Shown here: positions 53,398 to 63,368 of the stretch, piece by piece
How positions within the stretch are numbered: the stretch's first letter is position 1
How the letters are laid out: the number at the start of each line of letters is the position of its first letter
NCBI RefSeq assembly: GCF_010500995.1
Contig: NZ_QVMK01000029.1
Coordinates: 1-64,000 of the forward strand
Direction of reading: 5' to 3'
DNA from: Bacteroides sp. 224
GTDB lineage: Bacteria; Bacteroidota; Bacteroidia; Bacteroidales; Bacteroidaceae
Length of the DNA: 64,000 nucleotides
Notes under the pieces: generated by a model
What the model was told of the DNA's origin: nothing
What the model saw: the letters and a program-made list of their open reading frames with translations, nothing else
Databases searched by the model: none
Program-made: the position numbers and the translations under genes

Positions 53398-53453
53398 TCC
53401 ACCTATATTGCGTATTTGTCCACCTCCCAAGGCTATATTAATCTTTATTTTTG
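53398..53453 (+). promoter_or_regulatory. GH43-GH51-GH43 promoter with paired TCCAC operator
   Basis: TCCAC at 53398-53402 and 53419-53423 are 21 bases apart inside the direct repeat ATTTGTCCACCT. The -7 box TATTTTTG (53446-53453), followed by CAGG, lies 22 bases downstream. There is no -33 TTTG, as expected for an activated promoter. Confidence 0.65.
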
Positions 53454-53480
53454 CAGGCAGAGCTATAACCATTAAATACC

Positions 53481-54959
53481 ATGAGAAGAAACCTTTTACT
53501 AAGTACAACTTTCCTGCTTTGCTTGTTTGCTTGTAAACAAGCAGCTTTTACTCCTATTCCTTCCGAAAATCCGTGGAAAGACAATTATCGTTCTGTAGCC
53601 CGGATGGAAGATTACCGACAATGGGGCACCTACAATGTACACGACCCCGCTTGTAAGAAGTTTGGCGATTTTTATTATATGTACTCTACCGATGCCATTT
53701 ACGCCGAAAACCAAAAAGAGGCCAAAGAAAAGGGAGTCCCTTTAGGCTTTATACAAGTACGGAAGTCGAAAGACCTGATAAACTGGGACTTTGTAGGCTG
53801 GGCTTTTCCTGAAATACCTCAGGAGGCAGTAACATGGGTACGCGAACATGCCGACGGAAAAGGGGCTACCAACATTTGGGCACCTTATATCATTAAATAT
53901 GAAGATACGTACCGGTTGTATTATTGTGTATCGGCTTTTGGAAAGAAAATATCCTATATCGGATTGGCTGAATCCGATTCTCCCGAAGGACCCTGGATAC
54001 AAAAAGGATGTGTGGTAAAAACAAATAATGAGAGTGTAATGAACGCCATAGACCCCAGCGTGATTGTTGATCCCGCAACCGGTAAATGGTGGATGCACTA
54101 CGGCTCTTACTTCGGCGGATTATTCTGTGTGGAACTGGATGAGGCTACAGGATTAACGAAGGTAAAAGATGACCAAGGACATTTGGTAGCACGCCGAGCC
54201 AATTATAAGAAAGATAATCTGGAAGCTCCCGAAATTATTTATAATCCGGAGTTAAAACAATACTTCCTTTTTATGTCTTATGATCCGTTGATGACTACAT
54301 ACAATGTGAGAGTCGGACGTTCGGATAAGCCGGAAGGACCTTTTACCGATTTCCTGGGACAAGACTTGAAAGATACCCAGAATAATTTTCCGATATTAAC
54401 CGCTCCTTACCAGTTCAAACATCACCCCGGATGGGCAGGTACGGCTCACTGTGCCATGTTGGAAGACAACGGTAAATATTATATGTTTCATCAGGCACGT
54501 TTGTCGCCCCAAAACCAAATGATGGTGCTGCATGTAAGGGAAACTTTCTTTAATTCGGAAGGATGGCCTGTGGTATCTCCCGAAAGATATGCAGCTACGA
54601 AGAAACGTACTTTTAATGCCGCCGATTTAGTAGGAGAGTGGGAGGTGCTTCGCGTCATTGAACCCCTGCACGAACGTCAATTGGAGGCCGGTCAGATTCT
54701 TTGGGGAGAGGGCGAGCTGAAAGACCAGGAATGGAATAAATCTTTCTCTATTAACTTATTAGAGGGAGGATTGACCGGATTGAATGAAATGTGGTCTTTT
54801 TTGACCGAAAAACAGTCCTTAAAGTTGAATTTAAAAGGAGAAGAACTAAATGAACTCTTTATTTTTGCAGGACAAGATTGGGAGAATGAAAAAGAAACCA
54901 TTCTGTTCACCGGTTTAGACAGTCGGGGACGTTCAGTCTGGGGAAAAAGAGTGAAATAA
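53481..54959 (+). CDS. GH43 arabinanase-type lipoprotein
   Basis: The protein has 492 residues with a lipoprotein signal (LLCLFAC, Cys18). The catalytic residues of the five-bladed propeller are Asp55 (YNVHDPACK), Asp191 (NAIDPSVIV) and a Glu in NLEAPEIIYN (Glu248 likely). The C-terminal beta domain includes RTFNAADLVGEWEVL. It is most like endo-acting GH43 arabinanases and is probably on the cell surface. It is the first gene of a plus-strand operon that diverges from the hybrid sensor gene. Confidence 0.9.
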   Translation: MRRNLLLSTTFLLCLFACKQAAFTPIPSENPWKDNYRSVARMEDYRQWGTYNVHDPACKKFGDFYYMYSTDAIYAENQKEAKEKGVPLGFIQVRKSKDLINWDFVGWAFPEIPQEAVTWVREHADGKGATNIWAPYIIKYEDTYRLYYCVSAFGKKISYIGLAESDSPEGPWIQKGCVVKTNNESVMNAIDPSVIVDPATGKWWMHYGSYFGGLFCVELDEATGLTKVKDDQGHLVARRANYKKDNLEAPEIIYNPELKQYFLFMSYDPLMTTYNVRVGRSDKPEGPFTDFLGQDLKDTQNNFPILTAPYQFKHHPGWAGTAHCAMLEDNGKYYMFHQARLSPQNQMMVLHVRETFFNSEGWPVVSPERYAATKKRTFNAADLVGEWEVLRVIEPLHERQLEAGQILWGEGELKDQEWNKSFSINLLEGGLTGLNEMWSFLTEKQSLKLNLKGEELNELFIFAGQDWENEKETILFTGLDSRGRSVWGKRVK

Positions 54960-54979
54960 TTTAATAGATAATTTGAATC

Positions 54980-56968
54980 ATGAGAATGCACAAAAGTATT
55001 TTTGCTGCATTAGCGTTATCAGTAGGGATGACACTAAGTGCGCAAACCAATGAGATGGTTATTCAAACCAAAAAAGTAGGAGCCGAAATTCAGCCTACTA
55101 TGTATGGTCTGTTTTTTGAAGATATTAATTATGGGGCCGATGGCGGACTCTATGCTGAGTTAGTTAAGAATCGTTCGTTCGAGTTCCCACAGAACCTGAT
55201 GGGATGGAAAACCTTTGGAAAAGTATCGTTGCAAGATGACGGACCATTTGAACGGAATCCTCATTATGTGCGTCTGGCCGATCCGCAACATGCTCATAAG
55301 CGCACAGGTATAGAGAACGAAGGCTTTTTCGGGATTGGAGTAAAGAAAGGCGAAGAATATCGTTTCTCGGTATGGGCACGCCTTCCCGAAGGTGAAAAGG
55401 CATCGAAAATACGTATCGAACTCGTTAAACCCAATACAATGGGCGAGCGTCATGCCTTTGCCAATGCAGAACTGACGATTGACTCAAAAGAGTGGAAGAA
55501 ATATCAGGTGATTCTGAAACCGGGCAGAACAGAAGCTAAATCAGTGCTTCGTATCTTCCTGGCTTCTCCAAATACTGTCGATCTGGAACACGTTTCACTG
55601 TTTCCGGTAGATACCTGGAAAGGACATGAAAACGGATTGCGCAAAGATCTGGCACAGGCTTTAGCAGAAACGAACCCCGGCGTATTCCGTTTCCCCGGAG
55701 GATGTATTGTAGAAGGAACCGATCTCGAAACCCGCTACGACTGGAAAAAGAGTGTAGGCCCGGTTGAGAATCGTCCTTTAAATGAAAACCGTTGGCATTA
55801 TACGTTCCCTCATCGTTTTTATCCCGATTACTATCAAAGTTACGGAATGGGCTTCTATGAATTCTTTCTACTTTCCGAAGAAATAGGAGCAGAGCCTCTT
55901 CCTGTAATAAGTTGCGGATTGGCTTGTCAATTCCAGAATAAAGATATGCATGCACATGTGCCGGTAGGAGAACTTGACTGTTACATACAAGACGCACTCG
56001 ACCTGATAGAGTTTGCCAATGGTGATGTAAACACTACTTGGGGTAAACTGCGTGCGGAGATGGGACATCCGGCTCCTTTCAATCTTAAATTCATCGGTGT
56101 AGGTAACGAGCAATGGGGACCTGAATATCCCGAACATTTAGAACCTTTCGTAAAAGCCATTCGTAAGGCATATCCGGGTATGAAGATTATCGGAAGCTCC
56201 GGTCCGGACTCCGAAGGTAAACAGTTTGACTATTTGTGGCCTGAAATGAAACGTTTGAAAGTGGATTTGGTAGATGAACATTTCTATCGCCCTGAAAGCT
56301 GGTTCTTGAGTCAGGGGGCACGTTATGATAACTATGATCGTAAAGGTCCGAAAGTATTCGCGGGTGAATATGCTTGTCACGGTAAAGGAAAGAAATGGAA
56401 TCATTTCAATGCGGCATTGTTGGAAGCCGCATTTATGACAGGATTGGAACGTAATGCGGATATTGTACACATGGCTACTTATGCTCCGCTGTTTGCTCAT
56501 GTGGAAGGTTGGCAATGGCGTCCCGATATGATCTGGTTTGATAATTTGAATTCAGTTCGTACGGTTAGCTATTATGTACAACAATTATTCGCGCTCAATA
56601 AAGGTAGCAATACCCTAACATTGACTATGGATAAGAAGAATGTAACAGGTGCCGAAGGACAGAACGGACTTTTCGCCAGCGCAGTTTGGGAAAAAGCAGA
56701 TAATTCTTATATCGTAAAAGTAGTGAATACCTCTGATAAGGCACAAAGCATCGCACTTAATTTCTCGGGATTAAAGAAAAACGATGCATTAACCAATGGT
56801 ATTTGTATCAAATTACGTTCAGCAGATTTGAATAAAGACAATACAATTGAAGAACCTTCTGCCATTACACCTCAAGAAAGTCCGGTGAATATCGAAGGGC
56901 ATATTTTCAATGCGGAATTAGAACCTCATACATTTGCGGTTTATAAATTTACCAAGTCACAAAAATAG
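54980..56968 (+). CDS. GH51 alpha-L-arabinofuranosidase with N-terminal beta domain
   Basis: The protein has 662 residues with a signal peptide (ALALSVGMTLSAQ). Residues about 70-210 form an extra carbohydrate-binding-like domain, unlike the shorter GH51 at 25222-26766. Catalytic Glu377 is in FIGVGNEQWGPEYP and Glu463 in VFAGEYACHG. It trims alpha-arabinofuranose from arabinan oligosaccharides in the periplasm. Start is 20 bases after the GH43 gene, and the next gene begins two bases after its stop. Confidence 0.93.
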   Translation: MRMHKSIFAALALSVGMTLSAQTNEMVIQTKKVGAEIQPTMYGLFFEDINYGADGGLYAELVKNRSFEFPQNLMGWKTFGKVSLQDDGPFERNPHYVRLADPQHAHKRTGIENEGFFGIGVKKGEEYRFSVWARLPEGEKASKIRIELVKPNTMGERHAFANAELTIDSKEWKKYQVILKPGRTEAKSVLRIFLASPNTVDLEHVSLFPVDTWKGHENGLRKDLAQALAETNPGVFRFPGGCIVEGTDLETRYDWKKSVGPVENRPLNENRWHYTFPHRFYPDYYQSYGMGFYEFFLLSEEIGAEPLPVISCGLACQFQNKDMHAHVPVGELDCYIQDALDLIEFANGDVNTTWGKLRAEMGHPAPFNLKFIGVGNEQWGPEYPEHLEPFVKAIRKAYPGMKIIGSSGPDSEGKQFDYLWPEMKRLKVDLVDEHFYRPESWFLSQGARYDNYDRKGPKVFAGEYACHGKGKKWNHFNAALLEAAFMTGLERNADIVHMATYAPLFAHVEGWQWRPDMIWFDNLNSVRTVSYYVQQLFALNKGSNTLTLTMDKKNVTGAEGQNGLFASAVWEKADNSYIVKVVNTSDKAQSIALNFSGLKKNDALTNGICIKLRSADLNKDNTIEEPSAITPQESPVNIEGHIFNAELEPHTFAVYKFTKSQK

Positions 56969-56970
56969 TC

Positions 56971-57954
56971 ATGAGAAAAGATATTAGTAATATATGGAGT
57001 AAGTTAGGAATGTTTTCAGTTGCGTTAGTAGCCTGTTCAGGGCTACTCGCGCAAAATGATACTACCTTTGTTGCTACCGGAAATCCCCTTGTGAAATATA
57101 AATATACTGCCGATCCGGCTGCCTTAGTACATAATAATAAGGTGTACATCTATGCAGGTCATGACGAATGTCCTCCTCCACAGCAACGTTATGTGTTGAA
57201 TAAGTGGTGTGTATTCTCTTCTTCCGACTTGAAAACATGGACAGAGCACCCCACACCTTTAAGTGCCAAAGACTTTAGCTGGGCTAAAGGTGAAGCTTGG
57301 GCGAGCCAGGTAATAGAACGCAATGGTAAATTTTACTGGTATGTAACCGTGCAACATAAAGATATACATGGCAAGTCCATCGGCGTAGCAGTGGCCGATT
57401 CTCCCATCGGTCCTTTCAAAGACGCGAGAGGCAGCGCTATCATCACCAATGATATGACCACCGAATATACCAAAATTTCCTGGGATGATATTGATCCAAC
57501 CGTATATATTGATGACGACGGTCAAGCTTACCTTTTCTGGGGGAATACCCAATGCTATTATGCTAAACTCAAAGAAAATATGATAGAATTAGATAGCCCC
57601 ATCATGACGGTTGATCTTCCTCGCTTTACCGAAGCTCCTTGGGTACACAAGCGTGGCAAGTGGTACTACCTGTCGTATGCCTCTGAGTTTCCGGAGAAGA
57701 TATGCTATGCTATGAGTAAGAATCTGAATGGCCCCTGGGAGTATAAAGGAATCCTCAATGAAATTGCAGGGAACAGTAATACGAACCATCAGTCGATTAT
57801 TGAGTTTAAAGGAGAATGGTATTTTGTATATCACAATGGTAGTATTAATGTAGATGGGGGTAGCTTTAGGCGTTCGGTATGTATAGATAAGCTGTATTAT
57901 AACAAGGATGGTACGATGAAACGTGTTCAGATGACTTCGGAGGGGATTTGGTAA
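56971..57954 (+). CDS. GH43 exo-acting alpha-L-arabinofuranosidase
   Basis: The protein has 327 residues, a single GH43 propeller with a signal sequence (SVALVACSGLLAQ). The catalytic trio is Asp48 (YTADPAALV), Asp175 (WDDIDPTVYI) and Glu221 (PRFTEAPWV). Compact GH43 enzymes of this kind are typically periplasmic and remove side-chain arabinose. It is the last gene of the operon and is followed by a weak terminator. Confidence 0.9.
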   Translation: MRKDISNIWSKLGMFSVALVACSGLLAQNDTTFVATGNPLVKYKYTADPAALVHNNKVYIYAGHDECPPPQQRYVLNKWCVFSSSDLKTWTEHPTPLSAKDFSWAKGEAWASQVIERNGKFYWYVTVQHKDIHGKSIGVAVADSPIGPFKDARGSAIITNDMTTEYTKISWDDIDPTVYIDDDGQAYLFWGNTQCYYAKLKENMIELDSPIMTVDLPRFTEAPWVHKRGKWYYLSYASEFPEKICYAMSKNLNGPWEYKGILNEIAGNSNTNHQSIIEFKGEWYFVYHNGSINVDGGSFRRSVCIDKLYYNKDGTMKRVQMTSEGIW

Positions 57955-57998
57955 GTTGAGATCATATTAGTAGATTATAAATAGGTTAGTTTTTGTTT

Positions 57999-58038
57999 AA
58001 GCCTGGGTATGTCTTTGTAGATATATTCGGGCTTTTTT
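57999..58038 (+). terminator. Terminator after the GH43-GH51-GH43 operon
   Basis: AAGCCTG (57999-58005) pairs with CGGGCTT (58028-58034) with one G-U pair, followed by a T run to 58038. The loop is 22 bases. Confidence 0.55.
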
Positions 58039-58490
58039 GTACTTCACCCTTTTGTTATTTATTTCCGTAAACTTGTATATTCCTTCTTTTCTAAGAGGGG
58101 ATTATTCCTTTAATACTCCTATTTGTGGTTTTGTTTTTAGAATATATTGTTCTAAAGTTGTATTATCTGGTTGATTTGTATGTTTTATTATCGTTATTTC
58201 TTGTGAAGCAGATGTTAGGGCAAATTTTTCATGTATGAATAATTGGATTCTTGTAAATTGATCTAAATTTCTTATATTCAGTTATTTGTGTTGTATTAGT
58301 GATGTAGTATTCTTTTTTTGTTTCGGTTTTTTTTGTCTGTTATTTCTATCTTTATAGTATTTAGTTGTGAATCTTTTTTATAAAAAGTTGCATATATTGA
58401 TCTTGCGTATTGAATATTTGTATATCTTTGCGCCGTAAAGGTGTTAAACCTTAGCAAGAAAACTATTTATTTACATTTTTTTTAATTATT
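58039..58490. other. 452-base AT-rich gap before the LruC-domain gene
   Basis: No gene is seen. The base composition is clearly more AT-rich than the flanking genes. The only signals noted are the -7 box at 58423-58430 and a short hairpin, AAGGT/ACCTT, at 58439-58453 in the leader. Confidence 0.5.
58423..58430 (+). promoter_or_regulatory. -7 box for the LruC-domain gene
   Basis: TATCTTTG matches TAnnTTTG, 60 bases before the ATG at 58491. TTG-like elements lie 17-23 bases upstream, none at the ideal spacing. Confidence 0.55.
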
Positions 58491-60527
58491 ATGAGAAAAG
58501 CATTAAACCTATTTGCTTTGGCATGTATTATTGCCAGTTTATCTGTTTTCACAGGATGTGAGGATAAAAATTATTTTGATCCGGATGCCGGAAACCCTAA
58601 GGAGGTTAGGGGAGGGTCTTCTACACTCGATTATTCAACAACTCAAAGTGTTGAACTGTTGTTGAATTATGATGTTGCAGCCGGATTTGTGTCTACATTT
58701 GATGTTTATACGGAAAACCCTTTAACAAAAGAAGGCTGTTTACGTACCGATCTGAAACCAATTACTGGTGGTATTAACGTTGCAGGAGTATCGAAACTGA
58801 ATAGAACGATCCCTGCTTATGTGAAAGACTTATATGTTTATTCTTCGGATTTATTTGTGCCTCAATTAATGAAAGGTACTATTGAAGGTGGTAAAGTTGT
58901 ATTTGAGCAAGTTGCTATTCAGGAAACAAAAGTAGAAAATGAAAATCAAACTACAAGAACTATTGGCAATGGAAAGATTAATAAATACCTGACAGTAAAG
59001 GATGATTATTACTTAAAGAATAAAGAAGGATGGGTTGGCTTCCTGCAATGGGGGATATTAGAGTCGAAGTACGACCTCAAGAACCCCATTAAGACGGTTA
59101 ATTTTCCGGCAGAAATATTGAATGCTATCAATCAGACTTTTCCTGAAAAAACTGCGGCTAAGGGCGATTTTTATAAGGATGCTTTGGTAAAGATAGAGAG
59201 TGATAATAAAGGAAACGGAGTGCGGGTTTATGTATCGGTTGCACATGCCGGATGTCTGAATAATAATTCCTTAAGTTACTTTGTTTATCAGGGAAATAAG
59301 AAATTGGAAGACTTGACAAAAGAAGAAAGAAAGGATCTGAAATTGATAAATATATTCCAATATGCAGATGTATATACAAGTTCTTTCAACAAAGGAAAAG
59401 GACTAAAATCCGGAAAGGCCGTGCAGTTGTTGTATGTAGATGACAAAGGAACATATTCTGAAACATTCCCTGTAGGTGCACAAATTGGTTTTGTACTACA
59501 TGCTGGTGGCTTTAATGAATCGGATTTTAATGTTAAAAAAGACGCTACCAAAATTTACTCTATTGCAAGTTGGAATAATAATAATGTAAAAAAAACAATC
59601 TACTTTGGTGCAAAAGATAAAAACGGAAATCCCTATAATTTCTTCGGCTTTGAAGATATGATATTGGGAGGCGATAATGACTGTAACGATGTAATCTTTA
59701 ATGTGTTGACAGATCCGATTGATGCTATTGATCCTCCTAAATTCATTCCGGAAGAAGGTACTGTGGAAAAAACAATAACCAAAAAAGGAGTTTTAGCTTT
59801 TGAAGATAACTGGCCCAAAAAAGGTGACTATGATTTGAACGATGCGGTAGTTAAATATAACTCAACTATTACTTATATATGGGATGCTAAGCAAGAGGTT
59901 GAAGATGGTCCGATGGTTGAATATGGTGATGCTACCATAAAACAAGTAGAAGATATTTTCTCTATGGCTCATGCCGGAGCAACTTTCAAGAATGCCTTCT
60001 CTTATAAAGTAAATATTGCTTCGGATTTGGTGAAGAATGTTAAGGTAGACAATAATTCGTATACTCCGGTGGTTGATGGTAATGGTTTTATTATTGATTT
60101 GTGTGCTGATGTAAAAGAAGTAGTTGGTACTGATTACAAGGTTACCATTGAATTTAATACAAAGAAAGTGCTTCAGGCAGGTTTTGATGCATTGGCAGCT
60201 CCTTATAATCCTTTCATTCAGCCAACCAATCCAAAAATTGCTTCCGAAAATATAGAAGTTCATTTACCTTTCTATCCTCCAACCGAACGTGCAGATATGA
60301 ACTTGTTTGGAAGCGAAGCTGATTGTTCGGATGTTGCAAATGAGGCGTATTATGCCAATGCAGAAAATATTTATTATCCGTTTGCTATACATCTTAGCGA
60401 AGTTGACGACTTTACTATTCCTGTAGAAACAAGACCGATAGACTTTACTTATCCTAAATATACAAATTGGGTAAATAAAGGTTGTGGCACTGTAGATGCA
60501 GATTGGTATCTTTATCCAAATAATTGA
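58491..60527 (+). CDS. LruC-domain (DUF4114/DUF4842) surface lipoprotein
   Basis: The protein has 678 residues with a lipoprotein signal (LSVFTGC). A DUF4114-like segment NFFGFEDMILGGDNDCNDVIFNV is followed by the LruC/DUF4842-type start AFEDNWPKKGDYDLNDAVVKYN; both have repeated acidic D-x-N-D patterns that may bind calcium. The end reads LSEVDDFTIPVETRPIDF, also typical. Such proteins are common in Bacteroidales envelopes, and some may be matrix or adhesin proteins; the function is not established. It has its own promoter and terminator. Confidence 0.82.
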   Translation: MRKALNLFALACIIASLSVFTGCEDKNYFDPDAGNPKEVRGGSSTLDYSTTQSVELLLNYDVAAGFVSTFDVYTENPLTKEGCLRTDLKPITGGINVAGVSKLNRTIPAYVKDLYVYSSDLFVPQLMKGTIEGGKVVFEQVAIQETKVENENQTTRTIGNGKINKYLTVKDDYYLKNKEGWVGFLQWGILESKYDLKNPIKTVNFPAEILNAINQTFPEKTAAKGDFYKDALVKIESDNKGNGVRVYVSVAHAGCLNNNSLSYFVYQGNKKLEDLTKEERKDLKLINIFQYADVYTSSFNKGKGLKSGKAVQLLYVDDKGTYSETFPVGAQIGFVLHAGGFNESDFNVKKDATKIYSIASWNNNNVKKTIYFGAKDKNGNPYNFFGFEDMILGGDNDCNDVIFNVLTDPIDAIDPPKFIPEEGTVEKTITKKGVLAFEDNWPKKGDYDLNDAVVKYNSTITYIWDAKQEVEDGPMVEYGDATIKQVEDIFSMAHAGATFKNAFSYKVNIASDLVKNVKVDNNSYTPVVDGNGFIIDLCADVKEVVGTDYKVTIEFNTKKVLQAGFDALAAPYNPFIQPTNPKIASENIEVHLPFYPPTERADMNLFGSEADCSDVANEAYYANAENIYYPFAIHLSEVDDFTIPVETRPIDFTYPKYTNWVNKGCGTVDADWYLYPNN

Positions 60528-60562
60528 AATGAACTAAAGAAAGCAGAAACCTATTAATACAA

Positions 60563-60594
60563 AAAGACTGTCTCAACGATTTGAGGCAGTCTTT
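60563..60594. terminator. Terminator between LruC-domain gene and galK
   Basis: AAAGACTG plus CTCA (60563-60575) pair with TGAG plus CAGTCTTT (60582-60594), with a T-G pairing between the parts, followed by a T-rich run. It lies between converging genes and can serve both. Confidence 0.85.
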
Positions 60595-60630
60595 TCTTTT
60601 TGGTATTTAATGCTGGTATGTAGAAACTAC

Positions 60631-61785
60631 TTACGCAAGTTTTCTTGAACCATCAGAGATTACCACATCGTACACTTTCGGGCTTCTACCAAATTTGGCT
60701 GTGAACGCTTCTGTAGCTTTGTTTATAAAGCCATCGTAAAGCTCTTCTTTCACCAAGTTGATGGTACAACCACCAAATCCACCGCCCATTACGCGAGAAC
60801 CGGTTACACCACATTCTTTGGCTACATCATTAAGGAAGTCGAGTTCTTCGCAGCTTACTTCGTAGAGTTTACTCATACCGTGATGAGTTTCATACATTTT
60901 CTGTCCTACAGTTTCGTAATCACCTGCTTCCAGAGCGTCGCAAACGTCGAGTACTCTTTGTATTTCTTCAATTACATATTCTGCGCGCATGTAATCTTCA
61001 GCACTCACTTCGTTCTTTACTTCTTCGAGCATCGACATGTTGGCATCACGAAGGAATTGTACATGAGGATGTTTCTTTTGCATAACGGCTACTACATTCT
61101 CGCAAGATTGACGACGTTTGTTATAAGCAGAAGAAGCAAGTTCGTGTTTTACAACCGAATCAACTAATACAAGGCGATAACCTTTAGGGTTGAATGGGAA
61201 GTATTGATACTCTAATGAACGACAATCCAACCGAATCAGACTACCGGCTTTACCGAATATAGAAGCAAACTGGTCCATGATACCACAGTTTACACCTACA
61301 TAGTTGTGTTCTGTAGCTTGACCAACTTTAGCCAGTTCGAATTTGTCTATTTTGTTTTCTCCAAATAATTCATTCAAAGCAAAAGCATAAGTACTTTCCA
61401 AGGCTGCCGATGAAGACATTCCCGCTCCAAGGGGAACATCGCCTGCAAAAGCAGTATCAAAACCTTCTACTTTTACTCCGCGTTTGATCATTTCGCGGCA
61501 TACACCAAATATATATTTCGCCCAGCTGGTACGTGGCTTATCCTCTTCGTTTAAACCGAATTCAACTTTATCTTTCAGGTCGATAGAATAAGCACGCACT
61601 TTGTTGGTTCCATTAGGTTTGATTTCGGCAATAATACCTTTGTCTACTGCACCGGGAAATACGAAACCTCCATTATAATCGGTGTGCTCACCAATTAGGT
61701 TAATACGTCCGGGCGATGCGTATACATATCCTGTGGCACCATCAAAGTGTTTAGCGAAGCGACTTCTTACATGATCTATATCCAT
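60631..61785 (-). CDS. galK: Galactokinase
   Basis: The protein has 384 residues of the GHMP kinase fold. The galactokinase signature GRINLIGEHTDYNGGFV, the ATP loop PLGAGMSSSAALE and the C-terminal GGGFGGCTINLV motif are present. It phosphorylates galactose at C1, the entry into the Leloir pathway. It is the last gene of a mutarotase-transporter-kinase operon, next to the arabinan locus; pectic galactan carries galactose, so the two may work together. Confidence 0.95.
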   Translation of the reverse strand: MDIDHVRSRFAKHFDGATGYVYASPGRINLIGEHTDYNGGFVFPGAVDKGIIAEIKPNGTNKVRAYSIDLKDKVEFGLNEEDKPRTSWAKYIFGVCREMIKRGVKVEGFDTAFAGDVPLGAGMSSSAALESTYAFALNELFGENKIDKFELAKVGQATEHNYVGVNCGIMDQFASIFGKAGSLIRLDCRSLEYQYFPFNPKGYRLVLVDSVVKHELASSAYNKRRQSCENVVAVMQKKHPHVQFLRDANMSMLEEVKNEVSAEDYMRAEYVIEEIQRVLDVCDALEAGDYETVGQKMYETHHGMSKLYEVSCEELDFLNDVAKECGVTGSRVMGGGFGGCTINLVKEELYDGFINKATEAFTAKFGRSPKVYDVVISDGSRKLA

Positions 61786-61828
61786 GGTATTTTCTCCTTA
61801 TTTAAATATGGTTATTAATAATAGTAGT

Positions 61829-63319
61829 TTATTCTACCGGAATATTTTTATTAACGTTTTTGCAACCTACCAAACCGTAATATAATAGATAAGCAAGTGC
61901 AGCGATAATGAGCCAGTAACTAGCCATGTAGCCGAAAGCATCAGCAAGCCCTTGTTGTATTAATGGCAATACGCCACCTCCTACAACCATCATCATAAAG
62001 ATACCCGAAGCTTGCGCAGTATATTTACCTAAGCCTTCTACAGCAAGATTAAAGATACCACCCCACATTACAGAAGTACAAAGACCACAAAGAATGAGGA
62101 AAAATGCACTGATAGGTACTTTAGGAGCATTCAGCGAGTTAGGTACATCTTCTACCTTTAGATTACCTTCTGCCATTAACCCTTCAGCATAAGCAGAAAG
62201 ATCTACTGAAGCCGGATTGGCAATAAATGCATCTATTTTATCGGCAGGAACGCCTGCATTGGTTAATATACCTGTTGTTTTTGATACAGGATTATAGATG
62301 AAAGACGGAACTTCCACTCCCACATTTTTTGGAGTAAAGATGGCAATAAGTACAAAAACAATAGCAGTAACAGATACAACGATTAACTGAACACGGCTGG
62401 AAACTTTTCCACTGATTGCACTACTGATAGTACGACCTACAAGCATCAATAACCAATAAATTGCAGCAATTGCACCACCAATTGCAGCACCATTAATTAA
62501 TATACCGGCACCTTTATCCGTAGCATCAGACAGGTAGAAGTTCAAAGTACCCGGGATACCAATTTCGATACCTACATAAATAAAGATACCGATTACTCCC
62601 ATTACTGTATGACGGAAGCTCCAAGGGCTATGAGAGAATTTTTCTTTTTTAGTTCCACCCTTTTGAAGATGTGGTTCGGGAATAGCTACAAATGAAATAA
62701 CAATAAAAGCAGCAGCAAACACACCCATAGCAATGAAAAGAAGAGGAGCAACGTTTGACATAGATGTTTTTGAAGTCACTGTACCAATCAAAGCACCTAC
62801 AAAGAAAGGAGTCAAAGTACCTGATAAAGAGTTAAGTGCACCACCTGTTTGGATTAATTGGTTTCCTTTGTTACCGCCACCACCAAGAAGATTCAACATG
62901 GGGTTTACTACGGTGTTCAACATACAAACACAGATACCGCAAATGAATGCTCCAAGTAAATAGATAATGAAGTTTAACATAATGGTGTAATCGCCAAACG
63001 AGAAAACACCGGTTTCGGCTCCGAATAAGCTTGATAGGTATTGAGTAAGCAATCCGAGTACACCTACTGCCATTGCAATCAAGGCTGTTTTCTTGTAGCC
63101 AATTTTAACAAGCATATTACCGGCGGGGATTCCCATAAACAGATAGGCGAGGAAGTTCATCATATTTCCCATCATACCTAATGTGTTCGACCCGGCATAT
63201 TGGCCTTTCCAGATTGTGCCGAAAGGAGCGGCAAGGTTAGTTACGAAAGAGATCATAGCAAAGATGAAAAACATCGTAATAATTGCTACGAGGTTACTGT
63301 TCTTTTTTTGTTGTTCCAT
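61829..63319 (-). CDS. MFS sugar transporter (glucose/galactose type)
   Basis: The protein has 496 residues with about 12 membrane helices. The start LVAIITMFFIFAMISFVTNLAAPF and GMMGNMMNFLAYLFMGIPAGN and the middle NPMLNLLGGGGNKGNQLIQTGGALNSLSG fit FucP/GluP-type sugar-proton symporters of the inner membrane. Its place between galM and galK points to galactose. A soluble segment of about 70 residues (VGVEVPSFIYNPVSK to LKVEDVPNSLN) is inserted between two helices. Confidence 0.88.
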   Translation of the reverse strand: MEQQKKNSNLVAIITMFFIFAMISFVTNLAAPFGTIWKGQYAGSNTLGMMGNMMNFLAYLFMGIPAGNMLVKIGYKKTALIAMAVGVLGLLTQYLSSLFGAETGVFSFGDYTIMLNFIIYLLGAFICGICVCMLNTVVNPMLNLLGGGGNKGNQLIQTGGALNSLSGTLTPFFVGALIGTVTSKTSMSNVAPLLFIAMGVFAAAFIVISFVAIPEPHLQKGGTKKEKFSHSPWSFRHTVMGVIGIFIYVGIEIGIPGTLNFYLSDATDKGAGILINGAAIGGAIAAIYWLLMLVGRTISSAISGKVSSRVQLIVVSVTAIVFVLIAIFTPKNVGVEVPSFIYNPVSKTTGILTNAGVPADKIDAFIANPASVDLSAYAEGLMAEGNLKVEDVPNSLNAPKVPISAFFLILCGLCTSVMWGGIFNLAVEGLGKYTAQASGIFMMMVVGGGVLPLIQQGLADAFGYMASYWLIIAALAYLLYYGLVGCKNVNKNIPVE

Positions 63320-63368
63320 GATAATGTTTAAATGGTTAGTTTTATTTATTTAGGATTAGTATTTATAT